Of a DNA stretch of 64,000 nucleotides, positions 10,717 through 23,600 are shown piece after piece. The position numbers and the translations under genes are program-made. The notes under the pieces were generated by a model. The model had not been told where the DNA came from, made no database searches, and was given only the letters and a program-made list of their open reading frames with translations. The first letter of the stretch is position 1. Each line of letters starts with the position of its first letter. The DNA comes from Charina bottae (taxonomy: Eukaryota; Chordata; Lepidosauria; Squamata; Charinaidae), in NCBI GenBank assembly GCA_023362775.1, contig JALMGJ010000003.1, positions 77,361,355 through 77,425,354 of the forward strand, read 5' to 3'.

Positions 10717-11117
10717 ATGCAGTCAAATACAAAATATTTATCATATTACCTTATAGTAGATGCAATCAAGAATGAAAACACCACTGGATGTTAGCTAATT
10801 CAAAATAGAACAAGCACTTATCAAATGTTAATAGAAAGCATAAAAGTTTTTAATCAGAGATTTGTAGTACTAATTATTTAGTGAATATTAGTAAACATGT
10901 GAGTATTCAAGGAATATCCCTAGAATAGAATTTTGAGAAAAGTTGTTGATTGCAAGTTCTTTTCTCTTGTGGTATACTGAAAAGTCTAACCCATGTCCAC
11001 AAATTAGTTATGATGTCATGTCAAATGTGTTTGAAAGCAAGTGACTTAGCTTCCTGTAGGTCTATGTGTTTGTAGATGTAGGCCATAAAGATTAGAATTA
11101 TTATATGCAGTCACTTA
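10717..11117. other. AT-rich intergenic stretch, nothing recognised
   Basis: No repeat boundaries, exon signals or RNA gene signatures were identified. Confidence 0.5.
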
Positions 11118-11600
11118 CGTTGATTTTAAGCCCTACATGGCATGGGGCCAGGGTATCTGAGGGACCGTCTCATCCCGATCACATCCACCCGCCCCACCCG
11201 TTCATGCAGAGAGGGCATGCTTTGGACCCCTTCAACAAGAGAATTTCATCTAGCGGGGTCCAGGAGGCGTGCCTTCTCTGCGATAGCGCCCGCATTATAA
11301 AACATCTTGCCCCTGGAGGTGAGGCTGGCCCCCTCACTCCTGACCTTCCGGAAGTCTCTTAAGACCTGGCTCTGCCGCCTTGCCTGGGACGACAGAGGTG
11401 GTAGTGCCTCCTGGGGGTGGCTGGCCCCGTAGTGCCTTGATCCTGATAGTGGATTTTAACCATCTTTTGGATTTTTACTTATTTTCTCTATTTATTGTTT
11501 TATGGTAATTTTATGTATAGATTTTAACTTTTGCTATTTTGTAAACCGCCCAGAGTCTCCTATTCGGGGAGATGGGCGGGGATAAATTAAATAAAAAAAA
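11118..11600 (+). mobile_element. L2 LINE 3' end (sense)
   Basis: The sense strand carries the C-terminal end of L2 ORF2 with scattered lesions (readings such as MGPGYLRD, RRRAFSAIAPALWNILP, LTFRKSLKTWLCRLAW). It is followed by the 3' UTR and the terminal hairpin text gtaaaccgcccagagtctcc...gagatgggcgggg, with a short A-rich tail. The protein reading closely matches the C-terminus of the antisense L2 frame at 2512-4269. Confidence 0.88.
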
Positions 11601-13229
11601 TAAATTTCCTATAATTTTACCACAAATGTGCATATTGTGCCCCTTTTGCCTACAGAAACTGTGTGTTTGTCCATACAGATATGGAAAATTCCCTCACTGT
11701 GAAGAGGAATGGAGAATTCTATCTCCAACTCCTAAGAATTGTTTAGTTTGCCAATGTTCACATCCACTATTTTGTCAGGAAAAAATGTGCCTTGTGATGT
11801 GTGAGTACCCCAACATTGGAACGTGACTTAACTTTTGGTATGGACCGAAATACAGATTTTGTCCTTTTTGACTACCTGATTTGAACTTTGGTGTCCTGAA
11901 TAAACTATTCGGTTTGGATGGCTCTTAGGTTAGGTTGTGACTGGTGATTTTTGCAATTCAGTGGTTTCCACTCCTTACTACTCATTAATCTGACATGGCT
12001 GTGGAGCAAGAGGGAAGGGGAAACTCAGCCACTGGTGACTGGTTAGTGAGGTGGCAAAAATTGGTCACAGAGAACAAAGCAAGGACATGAATACAGCAAA
12101 GCTAGGGGTGACTACACAATTGAAATTTCATCCCTTTTTTATGTATGTGGAACACATATTAAAAGGGGGCTAGTTGCACCTGCCATCTTGACTTTTTTTG
12201 ACACCCCCTTCTTGCGGATGCCCCTGGGCACCTGCAGGAATGCTGGGTCTAGCCAGGCCTTCAATCTTAGAACAATCCAAATCAGCTGGCAGGGCTGCCC
12301 AGAGGGGAACATAATTTGCCTACAATGGGGATAGTGTGGTATGGAAGGCCTGTACTGAAGCATGCAAACTGTCAGAGCTGTTCTACTCCTGAGAAAGAGC
12401 ATAAGCCACTGCAGTTGCCATTTGTCCCAAGAGTGGTTTGTATGTGCACACCCTGGGCACCTGAACAGACCAATGTGTGTAAGAGAGGCCCCTACTACCA
12501 TCATTTTGGCTATGTTTTGAGTATTCCTAATGTTACTGTAATCAGTTAGAACTGTGGCTCTGAGCTTGAGGGAGAGTAGGAAAGCGATAATATAGAGATG
12601 CACATCACAAACCAATGTGTCCTTCCTCATCATGCTTTCTGATAATAGAACCTATATCAAGGTTGTGTGGTCAAACCAATTTGCAAGGTAGTATCTTGAA
12701 TGCAATGTGGGTTTTTTTTGGTGAGTGTGCAAAATTTAGACTTTCAGTAAGGCTTTGAAACCTGGAACATAGATAAAAATATTTTGTGGTTAACCATTTG
12801 CACAGGTCCTTTTGAAATAAAACATGCTTAGATAAATATAGTTAATAAATTCTGAGTTGTGTATTCTTTCTATTATCCCTCAGTCCAGTTTCTATACAAA
12901 TTATTTCCCGCCAAAAACTGTTTCATGGACTGAATAAATTGAACTTTCACTTTATTTCACTTACTTTATATTCTGTGTATAGGTCCCTCCATAGTTGTTG
13001 GATTGTAACTCTCATAAGGTTTGCTGCCTTGATATGGTAGAAATGCTCAGTAACTCCAAGGACCATAAGTTTGCAGATTGTGTAATAGATAAAGGTAATG
13101 CCAACTTTCATGCTTAATGAACTTACAGTTGGTGGTAAAGAACTGAAGGTTAGTCTTATCTCAAGCAGAAGGATGGAGAAGTTACATATGGTGAAGTAAA
13201 GAGGAGATTAATTCTAAGGAGAAAGGGGA
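11601..13229. other. Intergenic stretch, nothing firmly recognised
   Basis: This stretch contains short open frames on both strands without known domains. No transposon ends or tRNA-like sequences were identified. Confidence 0.45.
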
Positions 13230-13660
13230 TGACAAAATAATAAAGAATAAAGATATTTTCATGACAATAGATCAGAACAGTTAAAGCAATGGTGTTTTCA
13301 GTAACGTAACTGTTTTGGTAATGTACAGGATTGAAAGCTGAGTAATTAAGAAAGAGGGAAAGAAAAAAATCAGATGCTTTTAAATTAGGGATTTGGATAT
13401 GGTTACTGAGAATTCCATGGACTGCAAGATGGATCAGTCAAGCTGTTCTGGATCAAATAAAGGGTGACTATTCTTGAGATGATCATCAGCAAACAGATAG
13501 TCACATATTTTGAGTATGATATGGAAACAGATAATGTGCTAGAAAAGATTATTAAGCTTGGCAAAACGGAGGGAAAGACAAGGGACCAGGTGGATTACTG
13601 GAATGTCCTTGGAAGTGCTAAAGGATTTGTCCCCACAGTCATCAGGAATTAAGCTACTTA
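13230..13660 (+). mobile_element. Decayed RTE-like LINE 3' end
   Basis: Reading across frames gives fragments of an RTE reverse-transcriptase C-terminus: an IRTVKAMVF-like stretch near 13275, RIPWTARWISQAVLDQIKGDYS near 13410-13470, then LEKIIKLGKTEGK near 13540. It is clearly older and more broken than the BovB copies in its first half, while 13473-13660 looks identical to 5176-5363. Confidence 0.65.
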
Positions 13661-13787
13661 ACTACCTAACCTAACAACCCACATGATTCCCAATCAGCAT
13701 AGTAATGTTAATTATGGGAACTGTAATCCAATGTAACTGGAGTGCACCATGTTAGGGAAGACTGTGCAAAGCATCAGCAGTGAGCAG

Positions 13788-13823
13788 TGAGCAGTCAACA
13801 GTCAACAGTCAACAGTCAACAGT
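13788..13823 (+). repeat. Short tandem repeat (cagtcaa/cagtgag)n
   Basis: Two cagtgag units and four cagtcaa units in tandem. Confidence 0.85.
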
Positions 13824-13913
13824 TCATATAAGTCACTTTGTTCCTGAGTTCTGTTTTGTCAAGAGGTGGAAAAGAAAGTTTAAAGCCAGAGCACAATGTG
13901 TTTCTCTACTATA

Positions 13914-14107
13914 TGTCTATGAAGGTTCTCAGTCATCCAGGTGGAATTGTCTGTAGCTTGAATCATGTCAACTGGATTTCTATTTTCTTAGTGGATTTAG
14001 GATTCCCTTACCAACTTTGCTCAGACTGAAGAAGCTCCTTGGATAAGGAGCGAAACGTTTCCACTAAGAAAATAGAAATCCAGTTGACATGATTCAAGCT
14101 ACAGACA
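13914..14107. mobile_element. Penelope-like foldback element, copy A (13-bp TSD)
   Basis: The insertion is flanked by the 13-bp direct repeat tttctctactata (13901-13913 and 14108-14120). It starts with the 35-bp tail sequence in reverse (gtctatgaaggttctcagtc...). An arm beginning tctgtagcttgaatc follows, then about 60 bp of unique centre, and then the inverted arm ending gattcaagctacaga. The right half contains the hammerhead-like block ctgaagaagctcc...ggagcgaaacg at 14026-14058. Family identity comes from the larger relative at 35428-36234, which carries a Penelope GIY-YIG-tail reading frame. Confidence 0.85.
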
Positions 14108-14120
14108 TTTCTCTACTATA

Positions 14121-15222
14121 GTTTTGATGACACCCATTAACTTCCCCTACACTCTTATTTTCTGGTTTGAAAATTAAGGGGGGAAGACATCCTATTTCTA
14201 GGATATCATAGAAATTGAAGAACTGCTTCATCAAAGCTGCAAACTCAGCAAACTTTTTTTAGCAGCTAAAATCAGGACCACACCTTCCCCTTTTCTTAAA
14301 AAAGAGGAATATGACCTTTTTTTTTTTTTTTAAAAAAAATCCTTATTATAAATCTAAACACATTACTGCTTTTTATCCAGATTCCTGTCATATTCTCTTC
14401 TGTGAATGTGTCCCTTCCCACTAGGGGTGTATTGTTCCTGGATCCGATAGGAAACATTGGTCAATGAAGTGGGCAGTAGGGTTTTTAATTACATTTCCAT
14501 GGATGCTGAAAGCATGTGAGACCAAAGCCTGGGTGGGATAGTTAATAGGCTGTGTAAATTGGCTGCAGTCCATCTCAAGGAGGTGCTTTGCCTGGTTCAG
14601 GTGAGTTGCTCCACCGTGCGGACATGTGGAAGGCAATCTTGTCTTGATTAGCTGTTTCATTTTGCTAATAGAAGTTCGTGTATGTGTATTGTACATGTGC
14701 AGAAACTTCTGTTATTAGCAAAGTGAAGTGGTGTGGCTGCTCTACTCTGACTATTAGAAGTGGAATGTTACCTTGCTCCATGGCTTTGCTTCAAAAGGGC
14801 GCTCAATCAAAGTTCCAACAAATGAAGTGCCCCCTCAAACATCTCCAAACCAGCCAACCAGCCTGCCAGCCAACATACCCACCAACCCCTTTTCATTTAA
14901 TATACTTGTTAACAGAAGCTTGGGGATGTGAGGAATTACTATTGTTTTTCTTTCAGGACTTACCATGCCACTGCAGAAATTTGATAGGCAATTCCTAATA
15001 GCATTAGCACTACGCAAATAAATGCAAACAGATGAAACATGATGAGATAGAAATATGATTGAATGAGGCATCAACTCCCCCTCTATTCCAACAATTGCCC
15101 AAGCAATTGCGTACAGCAAGGATGCAGATTTTGGAGGAGGGGGAAGGGCTGCAGAGCGGCAAGTAGGCAGAGCTAGGAGTGATTCCATTTTTCTATAATT
15201 TAATTAAAATTGTAATTGTAAT
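14121..15222. other. Intergenic stretch with one small hairpin
   Basis: Homopolymer T/A runs lie near 14318-14338. An imperfect inverted repeat lies at 14655-14725 (ttttgctaatagaagtt against aacttctgttattagcaaa). No exon or transposon was recognised. Confidence 0.45.
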
Positions 15223-15361
15223 TAGAGAGCCTATTTGGTGTAGTGGTTAAGGTATCAGGCTAGAAACCAGAAGACAGTGAGTTCTAGTCCCGCCTTAGGC
15301 ATGAAGCCAACTGGGTGACCTTGGGTCAGTCACTCTCTCTCAGCCCTAGGAAGGAGGCAAT

Positions 15362-15408
<47 letters not shown>

Positions 15409-15565
15409 TTTTTCATATTTCTATGACCGCCCATCTCCCCCAACCGGGTTTGCAATGGCAAACCACTTCTGAAATCTTGCCAAGGAACTGCAGGGACTTG
15501 TCCAGGCAGTCACCAGGAGTCAAGACTGATCTGAAGGCACATACAGTACATACATACATAAATTT
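15223..15565 (+). mobile_element. tRNA-derived CORE-like SINE split by an L2 tail
   Basis: The A-box-like tggtgtagtgg and B-box-like agttctagtccc begin the SINE. The body runs through gggtgaccttgggtcagtca to ggaaggaggcaa, is interrupted at about 15361-15449, and resumes with tggcaaaccacttctgaaat through ccaggagtcaagactgat to a short catacatacata tail. The two halves join naturally if the insert is removed. Confidence 0.82.
15361..15449 (-). mobile_element. Short L2 3'-end insertion inside the SINE
   Basis: An (ATTT)n tract of about 13 units is followed by tatgaccgcccatctccccc, the reverse complement of the L2 terminal hairpin. The flanks ggcaa and tgcaa may be a short target duplication. It is a severely 5'-truncated L2. 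Confidence 0.75.
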
Positions 15566-17170
15566 ATTCCTTGTGTAATTTGTAAATGCCAAATTCTGTC
15601 ACATCCGCATTTCAATGCAGCAGGAACTTTTGGAAGGGCTTTGGGGGAAGACCTAACATTTTTGGGGAGCCACAAGTGTCTTGAAGCCTTGAAGGCATCT
15701 CTGACATAGAGGTAACATCTGACATTCCTCCATAGCAATGGGACTGTGGAAGTGCTGGCAAAAATTTGCAATAGCCTAGAAGTAGGTTGCAGGATCATTT
15801 ATAGCCTGTGGATGACTCTTCTGCATTCTAGGTTATCTGAACTAGCTTCTGCTCAGCTGCCCCCCTTTCCCCGCAGTGAGCAGTCATGTCATTATCAGGC
15901 CATCCTCTTTAAACCCACACAGTTGAAAATATGGTTAATTTGAGTAAACAGAGAGCAACAGGAGACATGTAGGTCAGCAGAAGATGTTATTAATCTATGT
16001 GACAGCATTTCAAGTATCTGAAAGGTTTCACACAGGGATCCTTGAATTCTGTGGGTCTGTGTGAAATCCAGTTAGAATCAATTTGTTTTAAAAAATCTGT
16101 CCTTTTTGAGTTAAGCATTTGAATTAAAAAAATGACCCAATTAGATTGGGATGTTGAAGTGGAACAATTTGATTTGGATTGTCCCAATCCATTCGGAACA
16201 AGATATTTGCATCCAAATTATCCAAAGTGATTTCTAGGTATCCAGTCCAAGTTGATGGTTCAGTTCAGAACAATTCAGTTCAGCAGTTCAGTTGAATCAT
16301 CTCTGAATTGAATCTCCAGATAAAATATTTATATAGTTCTAATGCTCAGGTGATAGTATTCGATTACCCCGTCCTCAGGCTTCTCAGCATTGAGCATAAC
16401 ATTTCCTTCAGCCGTTCCTCATAAGACCTGCTTTCCAATCTCTTGATCCTCTTTGTTGCAATCCTATCAAGCCATTCAATTTGACTCTCTCTTTCTTAAA
16501 ATGCAGAATCTAGAACTAAAAACTATTCAGATAAAAATAGATGGAAGCAGAATAACATTGACCTGGGACTTACATTGACATAATATGTTTCTGTTAATAC
16601 AGACTGAAATTGCACTAACCTTGGAATTCTGTCTTGAACCCTCCTAATGGAAAACATTCCCTCCCCTTTGCCCAATGCTAGTGTACTCTGCGACAAAGAG
16701 TCACAAAGTATTGTTTTAATTAATTAATTAACTATATTTGTTAACTGTCCCAATCAAACGAGTCTTGGAAGATTGCCTCCTTGAATAGGGAGTATTAACT
16801 ATATGTAATTTAAAGGAGGAAAACCAAAGCTTGTAGAATGATGTTTCCAAAACATTACTTTGAATTGCTCCATACAAGTTTGGCTTCATTGAGCTCTAAC
16901 ATAACAGCAGCCCTTCCTAGCCAGTTTCAGAAAAAATGTAGAATTTGCAGTTGCAGTGCTCCAATGATGGAAATTTCTCCCCAAATCCTATCTTGTTTAA
17001 ATAATGGAATGCATGTTCAACCCAGGCATTTACAATTCTCTAAGACAGACTATATATTTTGATTTTATCTCTATCTCTATCTCTACACACATATATATGT
17101 ATATGTGTGTGTACATATGTTTACTGATTTTATTATATTGTTTTAATGATAGTTTTATTAGTGTCTATTT
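15566..17170. other. Intergenic stretch with a minor L2-like tail
   Basis: Around 16715-16775 an (AATT)-type tract followed by 'aactgtcccaatcaaacgagtc' resembles a decayed antisense L2 end. At 16230-16310 there are repeated gttcagttcagaa-like motifs. Short (ATCTCT)n and TATATG/TGTG runs lie at 17066-17115. No gene was recognised. Confidence 0.45.
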
Positions 17171-17429
17171 CAGAGCTTTCCAAACTGTGTGTCGGGACAC
17201 GTTAGTGTGTTGGCTGCAATGTCTGGGTGTGTCCCGGCTGCTGCTGCCTCTGAGCCCTGCCAGGATTCCATGCAGGCCCTAGTGCCTGCCTTGTGCCCTG
17301 CTGCCTCCAAACCTGCTGTGATTCTGTGCAGGTCCTAGTGCCTGCCTTGTGCCCTGCTGTAAGAGTGTGTCGCGAAATGATGCATGTCTAAAAAGTGTGT
17401 CACCAACATGAAAAGTTTGGAAAGCTCTG
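17171..17429. mobile_element. hAT-type MITE, copy 2 (8-bp TSD)
   Basis: The termini are cagagctttccaaactg and its near inverse agtttggaaagctctg. They are flanked by the perfect 8-bp duplication gtctattt (17163-17170 and 17430-17437). The interior holds gtgtgtcgggacacg-type subterminal motifs and a partly duplicated block ccttgtgccctgctg. Confidence 0.93.
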
Positions 17430-17569
17430 GTCTATTTTATCTATTTTTTAAACTGAAGATTGTTTTTTATTCTTTCTGTACTCTTTTGTATTCTTTTATT
17501 CTTTTGGGTTCCTTAGAGAGGAAAAGTATACTGCTACATTACTACTAATAACAGCAACAATAGTAATTG

Positions 17570-17640
17570 TTGTACATCGCCCAGAGTCACTTCTTGTGAG
17601 ATGGGCGGCCATATAAATTTGATAAATAAATTTAAAAAAT
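17570..17640 (+). mobile_element. L2 terminal 3'-end remnant
   Basis: Sequence gttgtacatcgcccagagtc...gagatgggcggccatataaa followed by aataaataaattt is the L2 terminal hairpin and tail. Confidence 0.7.
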
Positions 17641-19139
17641 ATATATTTTGCAGTGGAATGAAAGAAAGCAGCCCTCCATGTCATCTTACAGCTAATGTGC
17701 ATGTCTGCTGCTAAACGTGAATGATGAGATCCATGAGTAATTTGGATTTATCTAAGATTCTTGGATACTTTCATAAGACCAAATTTCTCACAGATAAATA
17801 AGGATAGTATTGTAATAAAATTATTATGCTGTGGAAAAAATAGATCCTGTGAAATGGTTTTTAAATTCTTATGCAGTGTTCTTTTTCTCAGATATCTCTG
17901 ACAGTCAACTCATATGATTCTTGTTACTCACTACTTGTCTTTATTCCTTTTGGGGAAATTATTGGGTCATCTAGAAATTTGTGTCTATTTAGCATAACAG
18001 AGAAAAAGCTGTATATATTTTCAGAGAAAAATGTTTCTGCTTCAGCTATGGCCTTTGGGCCTGGGAGTTGTCTCAGAAGTAACACAAACTCTGACAAATT
18101 GTAGTGAAATGATTCATACTGGGCATCACCATAGTTCACAATCACAAACATTTTAGTCTCCTAAGTTATGCAATTTTGGATTTTGATTATGATTGTCATG
18201 GTCATCATTAGATCCTCCCTTCTGAATCTCACACTGTATTGTGGTCTCTGACTGTCGTTCTTTCATGAATTGTAGGATGTACAGTATAGCCGGTTTTCCT
18301 GTTGAATTTAATAATGCCATCTCTCTCAAGACTGGGACGTTGTAAGGCTTCCCACTGTTACTTAGGTTTTTTTCAGATACAAGGGAGGTTGACTAAGGGA
18401 AGAACAACCCAACTTTTGAGTACGTTTCCAATTTGCAGTTGCATGATGATTTTTTGAAAAACAAATGCAATGCTACTGTTTCTGTGTGCTTTCCACTTCC
18501 CAACAGTGAGATGTTCTAGGGAAGTTTGTTTTCCTTTGGGATATTATAAATCACTGGAAATATGGTAAAAGAAGATTCACTTTTTTCAGACAGAGAGGTG
18601 CACTTTCCCATAGTTGATTCATTTAACAGTTATCAGCCCTTTTGGTCCCATTATCATGTCTTTACTCCTCTTCTGTCCTTTTTCCTGGGACTACTGCTGC
18701 TGCTGAGACACTTGTGTAAAACAAGAGAGTATGCGTTTTTTGTGTGTGCGTGGGGGGATAGGAACATTATTTGAGACTGGGAAAAGGGATAATTGGGTCA
18801 AACAGTTTAAGAACCACTGATTTAGTCCAACACTTTACTCAATGCAGGAATCCAATTTAAAGCATCCCGGACAACTGGCTGTATAGTTTCTACTGGACCA
18901 CATCCAATACAGTAAAGGAAATCACCTCCCTGGTGGTTGGTTTCACTATCAAATTGTTCGTACTATCAGAACACTTTTTTAAAAAAAACATTCAGAAGAA
19001 TCTTTCCTGTATGTTAAATCCCAAAAATTGATAGTTTTTTTTAAGCATTGATTTTTACCTTTCTCGATTTCTCTGTTTTATCCTGGCAATATTCCATAGT
19101 GTAGCAGATGAGTTCAACATTACGCAAAGACGTAAGTGA
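17641..19139. other. Intergenic stretch downstream of IL10, nothing recognised
   Basis: No transposon boundaries or exons were identified. In other vertebrates the neighbour on this side of IL10 is MAPKAPK2; no coding exon resembling it was seen. Confidence 0.45.
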
Positions 19140-20515
19140 AATGCTATTTTATTTTAAGAAAATGACAAAAAAATAGTCAAAGATTCATCTTTCAGTTAAT
19201 GAGTATTACATCTTCTGAGCTAAAATGTACAAAGTGTACATTCTTTTATACACCATGTTAGAGATCACCAGGTTATTTAGCAAGAAGATAAGAATTTATA
19301 TCAGTTTTCATTCTTCTCAATTGCACCACAGAAGGTCAAGGGTACTATTAGTATGAGCCAGGAGCTGAGACTATTTCTGTCTTGTATCCTTTACAACCAC
19401 TTCAGAATGTTTTGGATATAAGCAAAAATTTTGGATATAAGCAAAAATTTGCACATTTCCTTTTACCCATGGGTAATAAAGAATTATTTTAGGGGGGAAA
19501 AAGACTTTGGTTGGTGATATGTTTAAGTAACTAGTTTAAAACTAAGGAATTATTCTGATGTAGGATAAATATTTTATTTTTATTAAAAAAATAAAGAGCT
19601 AGCGAGGATGATGTAATGATTACCAAATTACTGTAATCAAGTTCCTCAAGAAACACATAAATATATGATATGATGTTCTGATATTGGAGGAATAAACTGT
19701 TCTATAATCATCCATTCACTAAAGCCTTCAAGGACTGGTCATAAGTACCACCTGTTCAGTGCTGTCGTAAGTTTGAATGGTCGCTGAACGAGTGGTCGTT
19801 AAGTGTGGACCATCTGTACTGAAAGAAGATTCTTAGATTCTACAAAGGTTTTTCAGTAGAACTGAAGAGATGCATCTTTTGTTAAACTTACTCCCCTTTT
19901 TGCAATCCCCTGTGAAATATCTCATATGCTTCTGAAAAGTGTATCAAAACTCTGGAACACAATTGAGAGGGTGGGAACTGCAAAGATGGGGAGTAAATAA
20001 TCCTTGTCTTCATTCTATTAACACAAATCTTCCAGCAAGGAAAGACACTTTTGGATACAATCCTATGGACATGTCAGCATATCCAATTTTTTAAAAAAAA
20101 TACTGGTCTGACAAACTCATGTTTAAAGCAATAGATTTTTTCTAAGCAGATGATCAGAGAGCTCAGATTTAAATAAAAATGATGAGTTACAGTATAAGAA
20201 AATATCAGAAGTTCTTGCTTATTTCCAAAATTTTCTAGAACAATTTAGCTTTGAGCATCCTAGCTGTGAGGAAAACAAAAGGCAACTAATGTTCTATGTA
20301 AACATATCAATCAATAAATTATGTAACAGATTCTCATCTCAAAAGAAATGTAAAGCATTGATAAAAACTGAGGTATATGAATTAATAAATACTTTTTAAG
20401 TTAAAACCTAATACAATGTCATGCATTTTTGTTGATTTTTCTGGAACACTGTTTGCAACGTACAGATCACCATTTTTCACTTATAAAGTAACAGTTTCCC
20501 CACTATGAAAAATGT
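19140..20515 (-). other. IL10: Probable IL10 3' UTR region
   Basis: The stretch lies directly after the IL10 stop codon on the minus strand and is AT-rich. It has several minus-strand ATTTA motifs (plus-strand taaat near 20386, 20317, 19994, 19657 and 19563). Such elements destabilise cytokine mRNAs in many species. Candidate minus-strand AATAAA signals are at 19573-19578 and near 19148. The true cleavage site cannot be fixed from sequence alone. Confidence 0.5.
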
Positions 20516-20608
20516 TCACTTTTTCATCTTCATGATAAGGTATTGTTCAATGTAGTCAACAAAAATATCAAATTCTCCTATTGCTTTGTAGATACCTTTG
20601 TCTTGCAG
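20516..20608 (-). CDS. IL10: IL10 exon 5 (coding part)
   Basis: Minus-strand reading begins [14 protein letters not shown] and ends QYLIMKMKK followed by TGA, 30 residues plus stop. The acceptor is tttctcatcag before CTGCAAG. This helix F segment is the best family match in the gene. Confidence 0.97.
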   Translation of the reverse strand: MQDKGIYKAIGEFDIFVDYIEQYLIMKMKK

Positions 20609-23600
20609 CTGATGAGAAAGAGAAAGGAAAATAATTACAATATTACTACTAATAATTCTATTAATATAATTTGTTGCAGGAGCTGCACTGGCTAGCTTTC
20701 TGAATACAATTCAATGCATGTACTAGTTTTAATCTTTAAAGCCCTACAAGCATTGGCTCCCAGATAGCTTTAGGACCACCTTCGACATGTAGCACTAATG
20801 CACCCCATATTTTTGTCCTGGGTGGGAATCAATGCTTTTAGGGTACCCCAGATAATGCAAGTAGGGAGAACAGGGACCTCAAAGCAACGTTTTCTCTGAT
20901 GGTTCCCCCCTTGTGGACTAACAGAGGTCCATTCAGCATTTATCCTTCAATCTTTCCATACAGCTGTGAAGATGGAACTTTTTCATAGGGCTTTTGAGAT
21001 CTAATTGTTGCTGTTATTAAACTGGGGATCTGCCAGGGCTGTATTTTGTGATTTTTTATTTATTGTATATCATTTTGTTAACTGTTGTTTTAATTTAGAT
21101 TTTATATGTTTTTAAAATTGTTTGTAAACAGTTTGGAGTTGATCTGATTATGTTGGTCTATAAATAAAATTAATAAATATCGTAAAAAGTGTTCATTGCT
21201 GTTATTCTACTTGGAATATTTGCTTTTGAAAATATGCTAACTGTTACTGGTAAAGATTATGGTACAACAGAAGGAGGGGTAAAGGAGGGGGACAGGACTG
21301 GGAACACAAAAAACAGTTGCATCAAGAGTCCTTTTTACAGAACCTCTACCCCTATTTATTTTATTTATTATTTGAATTTATCCCCGCCCATCTCTACCAT
21401 GGTAGACTCTTACCCTATACTATCTGGTAATGTTGACCAAAGCTTATTTTAATTTCTCAAGGAAAGAATTACATACATTTGATTTGAAATTTAAAAAAAA
21501 ACAAGAAAGCTTTAAAAAGAGAAAGAAATCCTCAAACAACAACAACAAGCCAACCCACAAATGTGAGAGATACCTTATGTAAATCTGCCATTTGAGCACA
21601 ATGATTAGAATAGAAAGGGTTCTGAGTGCATCATTTGAGATATTCAACACAAATTGCTGGAGTAAGGAGGCTGTTGCTCAAAGTCCTTCTATCTTGCAGA
21701 CAGTACAGAATTGGTATGCAATACAATGAGGTGAAATAAATTCTATTTTCATTTCTATAATTATAGATTTTCATTTCTATAATTATTTAATTATCACTGA
21801 AATACTCTGAAGGATTCATTTTAAGGGTGGCTTGTCACACAAAACCTGGTTCAAACAAGATCCTTCTTTTGCTTTTCCACATAGTGTACAAAGATTCTCA
21901 AAGATAGTGACAAGATTTCTTAGAACTCCAGAGATTTATAAGGAAAGTTTAGTAATATAATTCAGGAACTTACCTTTTCATATGTATCTTTGATAGCCTT
22001 TACTGTTTTGTTCTTCCTTTCGCAGATGAAAAACCTATGCTGTGAAAAGGAAACATACGAGTATAAATTCCTTCAAAACCCTACAAGCATTAAAGGACAC
22101 AGCTATGTGCCTCAGTTGAGCAAGTAAGCCCCACAGCTGGAAACAGCTTCCTTGAACACAGATAATATATAATTAATGGATATTGCATATGCACATTGTG
22201 ATGCTCAATTAGGTCCCATGAACAAGACAGATACCTCATTGATGTTGAGGTTATATGTAAAAATCCAGAGTCACTGATGTTCATATGTAATCAGTTATGC
22301 ACAACTATTTACCATGGAAATATATGCAGTCCTTTTCCATGTTATTATTATTTGCATTTTATATCAACTAATACTAGAGGTTAGGGTAATACATTATTTC
22401 ACTACTTTACCCTACAATTCCATGCTTGTCCCTTTTTATTTTTCTCCTTTAAATATAAAGAATCTCTTTTCACTTTTAAGTATAATGAAATGTGGTGAGT
22501 GGGCTTGTGTGTTCCCAATGAACCCTGTGAGCGAAGCCGTCGGGAGTCATGTACTCCTGGCAGGGTCACCCATGGCGGTAAGGTCCAGGGGGAGGAACCA
22601 GACAAAGAACGATCCAAGAAAGTCCTCAACGGCAGAACAGGCGGAAGATAACAAGGTGTATTGTTACAACGGCTGCGAAGGCGGATGAAGGCTGCAGCAG
22701 ACAAAAGGTCACCAATCGTCATGGTATCCATGCCATTGGATTAGAGCCTTTTTCTGTGAAGGTTGTGTGCTGATCGTTGTGCACCGATCTCCACACATAA
22801 AACAAATTCACGCACAGGCGTCTTCCAACCACACCAAACCCAAAACAACCAAAAGTCCCATGGCGATTGACGAATGGCAACGGGGGCAGGACTGTGTAAT
22901 CCGGAAGCTCCTAGTCATGGATCAGCACATGGGCGGTGGATACGGATTCAGTCGCCCTGACTCAAGGATAGAGGCAGTTGAGTAGTTCGGCAGCTGTATC
23001 CATGACTGAGCAGCCCTATTTAGGATCCACTCTGCTCACCCCATATGGGGAGGGGGCTAGAAAAGGTGCCCTAAACATAGTCTGCCTCATTTTCTCCCTG
23101 ACTGGATTACCGCGACCAGTGGGGTCACCATCTAGCGGTCGTAAAAAACACATGAATTTTGGAACATGGAATATACGGACACTGCAAGACAATATGGATA
23201 GTGAACGACCTGAACGTAGGACTGCCATTATTGCAAGGGAGCTGAGACGTTTTAATATCGATATAGCAGCACTCCAAGAAACTCGAAGAGCAGGAGAAGG
23301 ACAGTTGAAGGAAGAAAAAGGAGGTTATACCTTCTTTTGGAAAGGACTGCCTGAACAAGAACGACGAATACATGGGGTAGGCTTTGCTATCAAAAACGAC
23401 ATTGTGAAGCTCTTGTCAGAAGTTCCCACTGGGATTAACGAACGACTCTCAACTCTGCGAATAAAACTCGCCAAAAACCAACAGGCAACTATCCTAAGTG
23501 CTTACGCACCAACACTAGATGCAGATGAGGATATCAAGGAAAAATTTTATACCCAGCTGGACACCATCTTATCAGAGATACCAAAGGAGGATAAAATTAT

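Noticed and set aside
14655..14725. Imperfect hairpin as a possible microRNA precursor
   Set aside because: The stem is interrupted by a bulge of about three bases and is short; there is no conservation evidence.
15361..15420. CRISPR-like regular repeats
   Set aside because: Simple ATTT microsatellite belonging to a LINE tail; no spacers. CRISPR arrays are not expected in a vertebrate genome and none of the tandem arrays here has repeat-spacer structure.
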